From positions 1 to 60,230 of the forward strand of contig JALOBY010000007.1 in NCBI GenBank assembly GCA_023228045.1: DNA of 60,230 bases, in the 5' to 3' direction. This DNA is from Endomicrobiales bacterium. GTDB taxonomy: Bacteria > Elusimicrobiota > Endomicrobiia > Endomicrobiales > JALOBY01. Below are positions 10,995-19,544 of this stretch, one piece after another; the first letter of the stretch is position 1; each line of letters begins with the position of its first letter. The notes below the pieces were generated by a model that was given only the letters and a program-made list of their open reading frames with translations, had not been told where the DNA came from and ran no database searches. Made by a program: the position numbers and the translations under genes.

Positions 10995-11144
10995 GTGTGT
11001 ATTTAGCTATTGTAAATCATTAGTGTTTGATTTTGTTATTTCCGACCCCTCCCAGTTTATGTCATTCAATGACAAAATATGTGGGACAATGGTGTAGTCA
11101 TAGCTGTTTGATTAAAAGTTAATCTGCAATCGCATTTAATTTTC

Positions 11145-11266
11145 AAGTCATTGCGAATCCTGCGAAGCAGGGTGTGGCAATCTGGTGTTAAAATTTTACG
11201 ACGAGATCGCCACGGCCTTTGGCCTCGCGAAGACGCCGTCCGGCGTATTTTAACCGGACAGTTGTG
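11145..11266. repeat. Dispersed palindromic repeat, family R1
   Basis: The sequence contains the signature TCATTGCGA, AAGC and GTGGCAATCT and a complementary second half. Related copies occur at 35643-35789, 43426-43634 and 59945-60113. It is always intergenic and carries no gene. Confidence 0.75.
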
Positions 11267-11296
11267 ATACAAAATAACTAAAAATTAGGATATTAA

Positions 11297-12124
11297 ATGA
11301 ACGAAATACTTTCAAAACAAACACTCTCCGTAAATGTAAAACGCATGGAAGTTTCGGCGCCTGAAATTGCCAAAGCGACAAAATCTGGCCAGTTTATTGT
11401 CTTAAGGGTCAACGCCTTGGGTGAAAGAATTCCCCTGACCATTGCCGGAATAAATAAAGAAAAGGGCACAATAACTATTGTATTTCAAGAAATTGGCAAA
11501 ACCACAAAATTGCTTGGAACGCTCAATGTAGGCGACTGTATTAAAGACCTGCTTGGCCCGCTTGGGCACCCGACAGAGCCACAAACCGGCAAACATATAG
11601 TTGCCATTGGCGGCGGAGTCGGCGTAGCCGAAATTTTACCTGTGGCTCGCTTTTACAAAGGATTATCAAACACCGTTACCGGCATAATAGGCGCCCGCTC
11701 AAAAGATCTAATAATTTTTGAAGATGAAGTGGCGCACACCTGCGATAATTTTTTTATAACCACCGATGATGGCTCTTACAAAAGAAAAGGTTTTGTTTCC
11801 GATGTTTTAAAAGAGTTAATTGCAGGCCCCAATAAAATTGATATTGTTTACGCCATTGGCCCTGTGCCAATGATGAAATTTATTTGCGATATAACAAAAC
11901 CCCATAACATTAAAACCATTGTTTCACTAAACCCAATTATGCTTGATGGCACCGGAATGTGCGGTGTATGCCGCTGCACGGTTGAAGGCAAAACAAAGTT
12001 TGCCTGTGTTGACGGGCCGGAGTTTGATGGGCACCTTGTAAACTGGGCAGAGTTTTCCACACGGCTTAGCACTTTCAAATCAGAAGAAAAAATTTCAAAT
12101 GATTCCTTTATGGGGCAAAGATGA
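11297..12124 (+). CDS. nfnA: NfnA-type ferredoxin-NADP reductase / sulfide dehydrogenase small subunit
   Basis: 275 residues with an FAD-binding beta barrel (about 1-100), an NAD(P)-binding domain with GGGVGVAEILP (about 105-115), and a C-terminal [2Fe-2S] site with D217, C222, C225, C227 and C237, as in dihydroorotate-dehydrogenase electron-transfer subunits and NfnA. With the next gene it should form NfnAB, the electron-bifurcating transhydrogenase that couples ferredoxin and NADH oxidation to NADPH formation. The stop overlaps the start of nfnB by four bases, so the two are translationally coupled. An alternative name is sulfide dehydrogenase (SudB). The Asp plus three Cys pattern favours Nfn/Sud over PyrK. 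Confidence 0.88.
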   Translation: MNEILSKQTLSVNVKRMEVSAPEIAKATKSGQFIVLRVNALGERIPLTIAGINKEKGTITIVFQEIGKTTKLLGTLNVGDCIKDLLGPLGHPTEPQTGKHIVAIGGGVGVAEILPVARFYKGLSNTVTGIIGARSKDLIIFEDEVAHTCDNFFITTDDGSYKRKGFVSDVLKELIAGPNKIDIVYAIGPVPMMKFICDITKPHNIKTIVSLNPIMLDGTGMCGVCRCTVEGKTKFACVDGPEFDGHLVNWAEFSTRLSTFKSEEKISNDSFMGQR

Positions 12125-13497
12125 TAGAACGCATACATATGCCAGAGCGTCCGGCAAGCGAACGCAAAAATGATTTTTTAGAAGTAAACAAAGGATATAC
12201 AAAAGAACAAGCCGCTATTGAAGCAAGCAGGTGCCTACAATGCAAAAATCCACTGTGCGTTAGCGGATGTCCGGTAGAGATAAATATACCCGGTTTTATT
12301 AAGGCACTTGCACAAAATAACCCACAACAAGCAATAAAAGTTCTTAAAGACAAAAACAACCTTCCAGGTGTCTGCGGCAGGGTTTGCCCGCAGGAAGAAC
12401 AGTGCGAACTTAAATGTATTCTCGGAAAAAAAGGCAAAAGTGTTGCCATAGGAAACCTTGAACGCTACACCGCAGATTGGGCAATGGAAAATTCCATAAC
12501 ACAAAATGATACTATAAAAAACAATGGCAAAAAAGTTGCAGTAATTGGCTCTGGTCCTGCCGGGCTCACCTGCGCGGGCGACTTGGCAAAAGAAGGTTTT
12601 TTGGTAACTGTTTTTGAATCACTGCACCTTGCAGGCGGTGTTTTGCGCTATGGCATACCTCAGTTTCGCCTGCCTCCAAAAGTATTAAACACAGAGATAA
12701 CAAACCTTGAAAAATCGGGCGTAAAAATAGAGCTAAACTGCCTTGTTGGCAGAACAATCCCTTTAATGGAACTTTTCTCTCAGGGTTTTGATGCTATATT
12801 TGTCGGCACCGGCGCAGGACTTCCAAAATTCTTTAATATATCAGGTGAAAACCTAAACCACATATATTCCGCAAATGAATTTTTAGTGCGTGTAAATTTA
12901 ATGAATGCCTTTAGTTTTCCAAAATACGACACACCAATTTACTCTGGTAAAACCGTGGCTGTTTTCGGCGGCGGCAATACCGCTATGGACAGCGCCCGCA
13001 CAGCACTGCGCCTTGGTGCCCAAAAAGTTTACCTAATTTACAGACGCTCACAAGATGAAATGCCCGCAAGAGCAGAAGAGGCAAAACACGCCAAAGAAGA
13101 AGGCGTTATTTTTACAATGCTTACTAACCCTGTTAAATTTATTGGCGATGAAGCAGGAAAAGTTAGCGCGGTTGAATGCGTAAAAATGGAGCTTACCGAG
13201 CCAGACGCATCGGGCAGAAGAAAGCCAAGAACAATAGAGGGCTCTAACTTTCAAATTGAAATAGATATGGCGGTAATTGCCATTGGGCTTGGGCCAAACC
13301 CCCTGCTTCCCTCCCAGACAGCAAACCTAAAAACAGATAAGTATGGACACTTAATAATTGATGAAAATGCTATGACAAGCATTCCAGGTGTTTTTGCCGG
13401 AGGCGATATTGTAGGTGGTGAAACGGTAATACAAGCAATGGGAATGGGTAAAAAAGCGGCAAGGTCAATAATAAGTTACCTAAACAATCATAGCTGA
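12121..13497 (+). CDS. nfnB: NfnB / glutamate synthase small-subunit-like flavoprotein
   Basis: 458 residues. The N-terminal iron-sulfur domain has two cysteine sets (C38, C41, C46, C50 and C85, C89, C95, C99) that fit two [4Fe-4S] clusters. It is followed by an FAD-binding GSGPAG (143-148), a second nucleotide motif GGGNTAMDSAR and the C-terminal GGDIVGG of the family. Alone this fold is annotated gltD/gltA. Directly behind nfnA, with an ATGA overlap, it is best read as the large subunit of NfnAB, where FAD bifurcates electrons from NADPH. No glutamate synthase large subunit lies nearby. Confidence 0.88.
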   Translation: MIERIHMPERPASERKNDFLEVNKGYTKEQAAIEASRCLQCKNPLCVSGCPVEINIPGFIKALAQNNPQQAIKVLKDKNNLPGVCGRVCPQEEQCELKCILGKKGKSVAIGNLERYTADWAMENSITQNDTIKNNGKKVAVIGSGPAGLTCAGDLAKEGFLVTVFESLHLAGGVLRYGIPQFRLPPKVLNTEITNLEKSGVKIELNCLVGRTIPLMELFSQGFDAIFVGTGAGLPKFFNISGENLNHIYSANEFLVRVNLMNAFSFPKYDTPIYSGKTVAVFGGGNTAMDSARTALRLGAQKVYLIYRRSQDEMPARAEEAKHAKEEGVIFTMLTNPVKFIGDEAGKVSAVECVKMELTEPDASGRRKPRTIEGSNFQIEIDMAVIAIGLGPNPLLPSQTANLKTDKYGHLIIDENAMTSIPGVFAGGDIVGGETVIQAMGMGKKAARSIISYLNNHS

Positions 13498-13511
13498 CCA
13501 AATTAGCCGTC

Positions 13512-13531
13512 ATACCGGCGAAAGCCGGTAT
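13512..13531. repeat. Perfect hairpin ATACCGGC-GAAA-GCCGGTAT
   Basis: An eight-base-pair stem closed by a GAAA loop lies just after nfnB, on the convergent side of the znu genes. It looks like a short repetitive palindrome and may also help end transcription. The rest of 13532-13719 shows nothing I recognise. Confidence 0.55.
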
Positions 13532-13719
13532 CCATGAAACAAAATCAATATTTAACTGGATTGCGGTTGGAATTTACCCTCGAGTGATTTAGTTGGGGGC
13601 CGCAATGACGACAAAGACATTTTAAAATAAAAATATTACTGTTCTAAAAATGACCACTCAACGCAATATGCTGTTCAAATTTGACACATGTAATAAACAA
13701 TAAATTTTAAAACTTCTTT

Positions 13720-14565
13720 TTAAAAGTTCTTCCTAATAAACCCAATCACAGCACAAATGGCGTAACAAGCCACTCCAACAAGCACAATTGCGGCACTAGC
13801 CGAACTTCCAAAGTAAAAAGAAAGCACCAAACCGCACATAGAAGAAAACAACCCAATTGCTAATGCCACGACCGTGTAACTTTTAAAATTTCTACAAATA
13901 TTTCTCGCACTTGCCGCTGGTAAAACCAAAAGGGAACTTGCCAAAAGCACACCTAAAAACTTCACCGCTGATGCTACCGACACCGCAAGCACAAGCATAA
14001 AAATAATTTCAACCGCATTTACATTTACTCCTCGCGAACGCGCCAAAGGCGGGCTTACGCCAACTAAAGTAAGCCGGTTTGAAAATAAAACCCAGTAAAC
14101 AAGCACACAACAAAGCAAAATATACAACCACAAAATCTGACCGGCAGAAACGGCCAATAAATCGCCTGTCAAATAAGCTGTGTACTTCGCAAACCCGCCG
14201 CCGATACTAAGTAAAAAAACACCCAAACCTACAACCGCCGCGAATATAACTCCCAAAACTGTGTCGTAAGAAGCGCCCGTGAATTTTTTTATAAAAATTG
14301 AAAGCAACGCAACAACACAGGCAAAACCCACAACCGCAATATTCATATCAAAAATACCAAATAAAACTCCAAGCGCCACTCCGGAAAGAGCGCTATGTCC
14401 AACCACATCCGAAAAAAACACAAGCCGGTTTCCCACAACAGCCGTACCAAGCAAAGAAAAAATTGGCGCAAGCGCGAAAAGCGCAACTATCGCGTTGCGC
14501 ATAAAATCGTAATGAGCCCAGCTAAATGGGAGTAACCCTATAATATGATTAACATAACTTAACAT
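13720..14565 (-). CDS. znuB: Zinc/manganese-type ABC transporter permease
   Basis: 281 residues with about eight or nine hydrophobic segments, and the ABC-3 (ZnuB/MntB) family features: FSDVVGHSALSGVALG near residue 50-65 and LLVLPAASARN near the C-terminus. It forms the membrane channel for divalent metal uptake. It is the last gene of a three-gene operon (binding protein, ATPase, permease) on the minus strand. The name znuB rests on the family; zinc and manganese cannot be told apart from the permease alone. Confidence 0.88.
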   Translation of the reverse strand: MLSYVNHIIGLLPFSWAHYDFMRNAIVALFALAPIFSLLGTAVVGNRLVFFSDVVGHSALSGVALGVLFGIFDMNIAVVGFACVVALLSIFIKKFTGASYDTVLGVIFAAVVGLGVFLLSIGGGFAKYTAYLTGDLLAVSAGQILWLYILLCCVLVYWVLFSNRLTLVGVSPPLARSRGVNVNAVEIIFMLVLAVSVASAVKFLGVLLASSLLVLPAASARNICRNFKSYTVVALAIGLFSSMCGLVLSFYFGSSASAAIVLVGVACYAICAVIGFIRKNF

Positions 14566-14582
14566 AACTAATTCTACCTCTA

Positions 14583-15314
14583 TTAAAACCCATGTTTAAG
14601 CATTCTTTGAACATTCTGGTTTTCAAGAACTTCTTTTGGAGTCCCATGAGAAATAACAGTGCGGTTTAAAAAAACCATAGCATCTGCATGCGGCGCAACA
14701 CAGTCAAGGTCATGGGTAACCATAACAACCGATAAATCAAATTTCCTTCTTAACTCATCTACTATTTTATAAAACAGCGAATGTCCTGAGGCATCAACCG
14801 CAGAAACCGGCTCATCTAACAGCATAATTTCAGGTACCGGATTTATAGCAGTTGCAAGTAAAACTTTTTGAAGTTCTCCACCCGAAAGCAATGCAAGCTT
14901 TTTGTTGGCAAGCTCTTTTGCGCCAACAAGTTCAAGCACAGATAAAGCGGTTTTTTTCCAATTTTGTTCAAAACCACTCCATGCCGGCCTTTTTGCACAG
15001 GCACAGGCCATCAAATCCAAAACACTTAAGGGTGAATCGGGTTCTATATGCAATTTTTGTGGTACATACCCAATTTTTGGTTTTTCCCCAAGAGTACCTT
15101 TAACCTTATATGAGATTGTACCGCTGTAAGCTACCTCGCCAAGCAATGCCCTAAGCAAAGTTGTCTTTCCTGCTCCGTTTGGGCCAACAAGCGCAAGCAA
15201 CTGACCACAATTTATATGCAGGTCAACATTTTCAAGCGCGTAAACATCCCCAAACTTAACGGTTAGTTTTTCTATTTTAGTGCAACAGTGAGAACAACTC
15301 GTTTTTTCGTTCAT
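14583..15314 (-). CDS. znuC: Zinc/manganese-type ABC transporter ATPase
   Basis: 243 residues with Walker A GPNGAGKT (44-51), signature LSGGE, Walker B IMLLDEP and the switch histidine in VTHD. It powers the neighbouring permease. An unusual feature is a Cys-rich N-terminus (C7, C10, C11 with H9) before the usual first strand. This might bind metal, though that is inference. It sits between the binding-protein and permease genes with short gaps. Confidence 0.88.
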   Translation of the reverse strand: MNEKTSCSHCCTKIEKLTVKFGDVYALENVDLHINCGQLLALVGPNGAGKTTLLRALLGEVAYSGTISYKVKGTLGEKPKIGYVPQKLHIEPDSPLSVLDLMACACAKRPAWSGFEQNWKKTALSVLELVGAKELANKKLALLSGGELQKVLLATAINPVPEIMLLDEPVSAVDASGHSLFYKIVDELRRKFDLSVVMVTHDLDCVAPHADAMVFLNRTVISHGTPKEVLENQNVQRMLKHGF

Positions 15315-15339
15315 ATTAAATTTCTAAATATTTTCGGTA

Positions 15340-16224
15340 TTATTTTGAAAGCGATTCCTTTAAGGTTTTTAAATTCCCCCGCATTATCTCAATGTAGGCG
15401 TCTGGTTTCAGCTCGCCCGATACTACAGGGTCAAGAATGTAAACTTTGGCACCAGTTTCTTTGGCAATTATGTTTGCCGCATCTGCAGGATACTGCGGCT
15501 CGGCAAAAAGCACTTTTATTTTATTTTTATTGACAGTGTTTATTGTTTCAACCAACTCTTTGGCCGATGGTTTTGATGCTGGTTCGCGCTCAATAACATC
15601 GGCTATCTCTAAGCCAAACTCACTGGCAAAATAAGGAAACGCCTCATGAAAAGTTATAATTTTTCTACCTTTATACTGGTTTAACTGTTGCTTCATTTCT
15701 GTAAGCAACTTGCCAAGTTTTTCTTTATATAAATCCGCGTTTTTTTTATACAGCAAAGAATTCTTCGGGTCAACATTTGATAAGAATTGCGAGAGGTTTT
15801 CTGTCATTAAAATTGCATTTGAAACACTCACCCATGTATGCGAATTTTCAATCCCGTAGCTGTCTTCAATAAGTTTGATACCGTCAGACAACTTTGCAAT
15901 TTTCAAATTCGGATTTGTTTTTGCAACCTTTTCAATAAAGTTTTCCATCCCTGCGCCATTTGCAATAAACAAGTCGGCATTTTGCAACTTTTGCATATCT
16001 TTTGTGTTAAGCGAGTAGTCGTGTAAGCAACCTGAGTAATTTGGAGCAAGGCTATCAACCGAAATACCAGAAACACCATTGGTTACATTCAATAGAATTA
16101 TGCGTATAGGGTAAAATGATGCAATTGCTTTTATTGTTGGCTGTTCTTTGGAGAAAATATTTATAGGTAAAAGAACAAGAAATGATAACAGAAATAATTG
16201 TTTAAATTTAGAACTATTAAACAT
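15340..16224 (-). CDS. znuA: Metal ABC transporter substrate-binding protein (ZnuA/TroA family)
   Basis: 294 residues with a signal sequence (hydrophobic about 8-25). The cluster A-I fold is shown by the metal-ligand positions H68 (CLHDY), H129 (SHTW) and H193 (FHEAF), with an acidic candidate at D265 or E242. Three histidines suit zinc. The His-rich loop of many ZnuA proteins is missing. No lipobox cysteine was seen, so it is probably a free periplasmic protein. The gene is first in the operon, behind a consensus promoter. Confidence 0.88.
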   Translation of the reverse strand: MFNSSKFKQLFLLSFLVLLPINIFSKEQPTIKAIASFYPIRIILLNVTNGVSGISVDSLAPNYSGCLHDYSLNTKDMQKLQNADLFIANGAGMENFIEKVAKTNPNLKIAKLSDGIKLIEDSYGIENSHTWVSVSNAILMTENLSQFLSNVDPKNSLLYKKNADLYKEKLGKLLTEMKQQLNQYKGRKIITFHEAFPYFASEFGLEIADVIEREPASKPSAKELVETINTVNKNKIKVLFAEPQYPADAANIIAKETGAKVYILDPVVSGELKPDAYIEIMRGNLKTLKESLSK

Positions 16225-16265
16225 AATAACCTTTTATTATACTTTTTTGCTCTTAGTGTTAGTTG

Positions 16266-16294
16266 ATTATACCGCAGGAAGGTTTTTGTGTCAA
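16266..16294 (-). promoter_or_regulatory. Consensus promoter of the znuACB operon
   Basis: On the minus strand TTGACA (16289-16294), a 17-base spacer and TATAAT (16266-16271) form a perfect sigma-70-type promoter. I could not find a clear Zur or MntR palindrome around it. Confidence 0.8.
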
Positions 16295-16332
16295 CAAGGG
16301 AACAAACTTTACAACTTACTTAAAAATAGTTA

Positions 16333-16385
16333 GGGGACATTTCCAAGCGCTTTAGCTTTTTACAAAATTTTTTGGAAATGTCCCC
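16333..16385. repeat. 14-bp perfect inverted repeat (GGGGACATTTCCAA)
   Basis: GGGGACATTTCCAA at 16333-16346 is matched by its reverse complement at 16372-16385 across a 25-base loop. It lies between the lysine-rich peptide gene and the znu promoter and may separate the two units as a terminator. It resembles REP-type palindromes. Confidence 0.7.
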
Positions 16386-16393
16386 ATTAAAAA

Positions 16394-16465
16394 CTATTTT
16401 TTTTTCTTTTTTGCACCTTTTTTAGCTTTTTTTGCTGCTTTTTTTGCTGGTTTCTTGCCTGCCAT
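16394..16465 (-). CDS. Lysine-rich 23-residue peptide (histone-H1-tail-like)
   Basis: A 23-codon frame begins MAGKKPAKKAAKKAKKG and ends in a run of lysines; only G, A, P, K and the start Met occur. A strong Shine-Dalgarno sequence, GGGGGTGAG, ends seven bases before the ATG, which argues that it is translated. Such PAKKA repeats are typical of nucleic-acid-binding tails of H1-like proteins and some HU proteins, so nucleoid or ribosome binding is plausible but unproven. It stands alone, behind a leader with a terminator-like hairpin. Confidence 0.55.
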   Translation of the reverse strand: MAGKKPAKKAAKKAKKGAKKKKK

Positions 16466-16498
16466 TAGTACTCACCCCCTTATATTAACTAAATAAAA

Positions 16499-16538
16499 AT
16501 AAAAAAATCCGAGTAGGGCATTACCCCCGTTTCGGATT
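16499..16538 (-). terminator. Terminator/attenuator hairpin ahead of the lysine-rich peptide
   Basis: AATCCGA and TCGGATT (16506-16538) enclose a GGG/CCC inner pairing and are followed by a run of T. It lies between the promoter at 16586-16614 and the peptide gene at 16465. The stop codon of a short upstream reading frame falls inside the hairpin. Confidence 0.55.
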
Positions 16539-16577
16539 ATTCTTAAGCCACTTCTTTGTTGGCTTTTTTATTTTCAT
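16521..16577 (-). CDS. Possible 18-residue basic leader peptide
   Basis: An ATG frame of 18 codons (starting MKIKKPTKKW) ends with TAA within the loop of the hairpin at 16499-16538. Eight of its residues are lysine or arginine. There is no Shine-Dalgarno sequence, and another overlapping frame begins four bases earlier, so translation is uncertain. It could be a leader peptide that senses lysine or translation speed, or a second small basic peptide. Confidence 0.3.
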   Translation of the reverse strand: MKIKKPTKKWLKNNPKRG

Positions 16578-16585
16578 GCATTTGT

Positions 16586-16614
16586 ATTTTAACACTAATT
16601 TATTTAATTTGCAA
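16586..16614 (-). promoter_or_regulatory. Promoter of the lysine-rich peptide unit
   Basis: TTGCAA (16609-16614) and TAAAAT (16586-16591) with a 17-base spacer on the minus strand. The interval between it and cysE on the other strand shows no further gene. Confidence 0.5.
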
Positions 16615-16715
16615 TTATTTATTGGTTATCCGACGATATATTTTTAAAAACAATTTTTCAATTCTATGTTTTAATTTATTTAAAAATTTAAAACTTCCAA
16701 TGTTCCTTTTTATAT

Positions 16716-16744
16716 TTGAAATTCCCGACGAAATTTTCTAAAAT
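16716..16744 (+). promoter_or_regulatory. Promoter of cysE, leaderless arrangement
   Basis: TTGAAA (16716-16721), 17-base spacer, TAAAAT (16739-16744). Only six bases separate the -10 box from the ATG at 16751, so the transcript should start at or next to the start codon. There is no Shine-Dalgarno sequence. Confidence 0.65.
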
Positions 16745-16750
16745 CTACTT

Positions 16751-17452
16751 ATGAAATTTACTGAAGACATAAAGAATGTTTTTTACAGAGACCCCGCGGC
16801 GCGCTCGTGGGTTGAGGTTCTTTTTTGCTACCCAGGACTGCACGCTTTGTGGTTTTATCGTTTTGCAAATTTTTTCTGGAAAGTAAAATTTTATTTTGTT
16901 GCGCGGTTTATTTCTAACATTGCGCGCACGCTAACCGGCATTGAAATTCACCCAGGAGCAAAAATTGGGAAACGCTTTTTCATTGACCACGGTATGGGTG
17001 TAGTAATTGGTGAAACTACCGTAGTAGGCGACGATGTACTTATTTATCAAGGAGTTGTACTTGGCGGCACCTCACTTGAGAAAAAGAAACGCCACCCGAC
17101 GGTAGGCAACAATGTTGTAATTGGCGCAGGCGCTATTGTGCTTGGCGCTATAACACTTGGAGATCATTCGCGGGTAGGTGCTGGTTCGGTTGTTTTTCAC
17201 GATGTGCCGCCACACTCTACTGCCGTTGGTGTACCTGCAAGAATAGGGCTTGGCTTTTCTGATAAAGAACTTGCGGAACTTGAACACAGCAAACTGCCAG
17301 ACCCAATAGCAGATGCAATACAATTTGTTTTAAAAGAACAAGATAAACTTGAAAATAGAATTGTAAAACTTGAAGCAGCGAAAGGCCTACCACAACAATC
17401 CAACCAATCTTTCCAAGACAAGAAAAAAGAGTTGGAAAAAGAATTTGAATAG
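16751..17452 (+). CDS. cysE: Serine O-acetyltransferase
   Basis: 233 residues. The N-terminal helical part (RDPAARSWVEVLFCYPGLHALW) and the hexapeptide-repeat beta helix (about 65-160, with IDHGMGVVIGET and GAGAIVLGAI) are those of CysE. It acetylates serine with acetyl-CoA, the first step of cysteine synthesis. The catalytic histidine is in FIDHG (about 80). The C-terminal tail (about 185-233) is charged and helical, and lacks the usual inhibitory Ile terminus. No cysK is in the window. It appears to be monocistronic and probably leaderless. Confidence 0.92.
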   Translation: MKFTEDIKNVFYRDPAARSWVEVLFCYPGLHALWFYRFANFFWKVKFYFVARFISNIARTLTGIEIHPGAKIGKRFFIDHGMGVVIGETTVVGDDVLIYQGVVLGGTSLEKKKRHPTVGNNVVIGAGAIVLGAITLGDHSRVGAGSVVFHDVPPHSTAVGVPARIGLGFSDKELAELEHSKLPDPIADAIQFVLKEQDKLENRIVKLEAAKGLPQQSNQSFQDKKKELEKEFE

Positions 17453-17511
17453 ACATGTACACTTCATTAAATAAATTTTTTTAAAAGTCTGCTGCTAATA
17501 GAGGATAATTT

Positions 17512-19449
17512 ATGACACCTAAAAATACACCTATGTCAGTTGCAAAAAAAATAATTTCGGCACATCTTATAAGCGGCAAAATGGAGCCAGGCCAGGAAAT
17601 AGCGCTAAAAATTGACCAAACCCTCACGCAAGATGCAACGGGCACTATGGCATACTTGCAATTTGAAGCGATGGGTGTAGAAAAAACAAAAGCAGAGCTT
17701 TCAGTTAGCTATGTTGACCACAACACACTGCAGACAGGTTTTGAAAATGCCGACGACCATGCCTACTTGCAAAGCGTTGCGGCAAAATACGGAATTTATT
17801 TTTCCCCTGCCGGAAACGGTATATGCCACCAGGTGCACTTAGAGCGCTTTGGAGTGCCTGCTAAAACACTTGCAGGTTCTGATTCGCACACACCCACTGC
17901 CGGTGGAATTGGTATGCTTGCCTTTGGTGTCGGCGGGCTTGATGTGGCATGCGCCATGGCGGCACAACCCTTTTATTTTGCAATGCCAAAAATTGTTAAT
18001 GTAAAACTTACAGGAAAACTTTTAGGATGGGCAAGCGCGAAAGATATAATTCTTGAACTTCTAAGAATTCTTAGCGTTAAAGGTGGCAGAGGAAAGATAT
18101 TTGAGTTTAGCGGCCCAGGAGTTAAAACTCTAAGTGTGCCGGAACGCGCAACAATAACAAATATGGGCGCGGAACTTGGCGCCACAACATCGCTTTTCCC
18201 ATCAGATGAAATTACACTTGCTTTTATGAAACAGCAAAAGCGTCAAAAAAACTGGAAAAAACTCGTTGCAGATGAAAACACACAATACGACGAAACAATT
18301 GAAATTAACCTTTCAAAAATAGAACCACTCATCGCACTGCCTCATAGCCCCGACAATGTAAAAAAAGTAAGAGATGTTGAAGGTATAATAGTTAACCAGG
18401 TAGCTATCGGCTCTTGCACAAACTCTTCGCTTGCCGATATGCTGCTTGTGGCAAAAGTTCTTAAAAACAAAAAAGTTCACCCAAATGTAAGTTTAGTTAT
18501 ATCCCCCGGCTCACGGCAAGTTGTAGCAATGCTTGCGCGAAGCGGCGCTTTAAATGACTTAATTTCGTCGGGTGCGAGAATTATTGAAAATGCCTGCGGG
18601 CCATGTATAGGTATGGGGCAAGCTCCTCAAAGCGGTGCTGTTTCTTTAAGAACTTTTAACAGAAATTTTGAAGGCAGAAGCGGCACAAAAGACGCAAGCG
18701 TTTACCTTTGCTCGCCTCATGTTGCGGTTGCTGCCGCGATAACCGGCAAAATAACTAACCCATTAAAACTTGGGCTTGCGCCTAAAATAAAACTGCCGAG
18801 TAATTTTTTGATTGATGAAAAACTAATAATCGCACCAGAAAAAAAAGCATTTAAAATAGAAATCATTAGAGGACCAAATATAAAGCCCCTGCCAAACTTT
18901 AAGCCAATGGACAAACTTTTTGTACTTGATGTTTGTCTAAAGGTGCAAGATAATATAACAACTGACCACATATTGCCGGCTGGTGCAAAGATATTGCCGC
19001 TTCGCTCAAATTTACCGGCCATTTCGCAATACACTTTTGGAGCGGTTGATAAAGATTTTGTCGCGCGAGCAAAAAGTTCCGGCTCATGTGTTATAGTTGC
19101 CGGTGAAAACTACGGGCAGGGCTCATCGCGCGAGCATGCTGCGCTTGCCCCAAGGTTTTTAGGAGTAAAGGCCGTAATTGCAAAGTCATTTGCGCGCATT
19201 CATCTTGCAAATTTAATTAACTTTGGAATTTTACCGCTTGTTTTTGAAGATGCCGCTGAGTATAATAAAATTTCTCTTAACGATAAAATTATTATAGAAA
19301 ATGTTTCTGCCACAAACCAAAAAATTGAAGCAAAGTTAATTTCTCAGGGCAAAGAAAGCAAAATTCATCTTAATCATCTGCTTAGCGAAAGACAATTTGA
19401 AATAGTGCGTTGCGGCGGTCTTTTAAACTTAATCAAAAATAAAAAGTAA
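17512..19449 (+). CDS. acnA: Aconitate hydratase
   Basis: 645 residues, the size of the short bacterial/archaeal aconitase group. The [4Fe-4S] ligands are C302 (GSCTNSS), C362 and C365 (NACGPCIG). Other family signatures are AGSDSHTPTAGG (121-132) and, in the C-terminal swivel domain, the YGQGSSREHAA loop. It interconverts citrate and isocitrate. Homoaconitase and isopropylmalate isomerase are related, but the fused swivel domain and length fit aconitase. It lies between cysE and proA with its own gaps and no other TCA-cycle gene beside it. Confidence 0.9.
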   Translation: MTPKNTPMSVAKKIISAHLISGKMEPGQEIALKIDQTLTQDATGTMAYLQFEAMGVEKTKAELSVSYVDHNTLQTGFENADDHAYLQSVAAKYGIYFSPAGNGICHQVHLERFGVPAKTLAGSDSHTPTAGGIGMLAFGVGGLDVACAMAAQPFYFAMPKIVNVKLTGKLLGWASAKDIILELLRILSVKGGRGKIFEFSGPGVKTLSVPERATITNMGAELGATTSLFPSDEITLAFMKQQKRQKNWKKLVADENTQYDETIEINLSKIEPLIALPHSPDNVKKVRDVEGIIVNQVAIGSCTNSSLADMLLVAKVLKNKKVHPNVSLVISPGSRQVVAMLARSGALNDLISSGARIIENACGPCIGMGQAPQSGAVSLRTFNRNFEGRSGTKDASVYLCSPHVAVAAAITGKITNPLKLGLAPKIKLPSNFLIDEKLIIAPEKKAFKIEIIRGPNIKPLPNFKPMDKLFVLDVCLKVQDNITTDHILPAGAKILPLRSNLPAISQYTFGAVDKDFVARAKSSGSCVIVAGENYGQGSSREHAALAPRFLGVKAVIAKSFARIHLANLINFGILPLVFEDAAEYNKISLNDKIIIENVSATNQKIEAKLISQGKESKIHLNHLLSERQFEIVRCGGLLNLIKNKK

Positions 19450-19544
19450 TCTCTGCACTTAAATTGTGCTGTTTATTAAATACTTGTCAATTTGCTTTTG
19501 CGTGTTTAGGTAAAACTTAAAATTTAAGTTTTTAAGGAAGGTTT

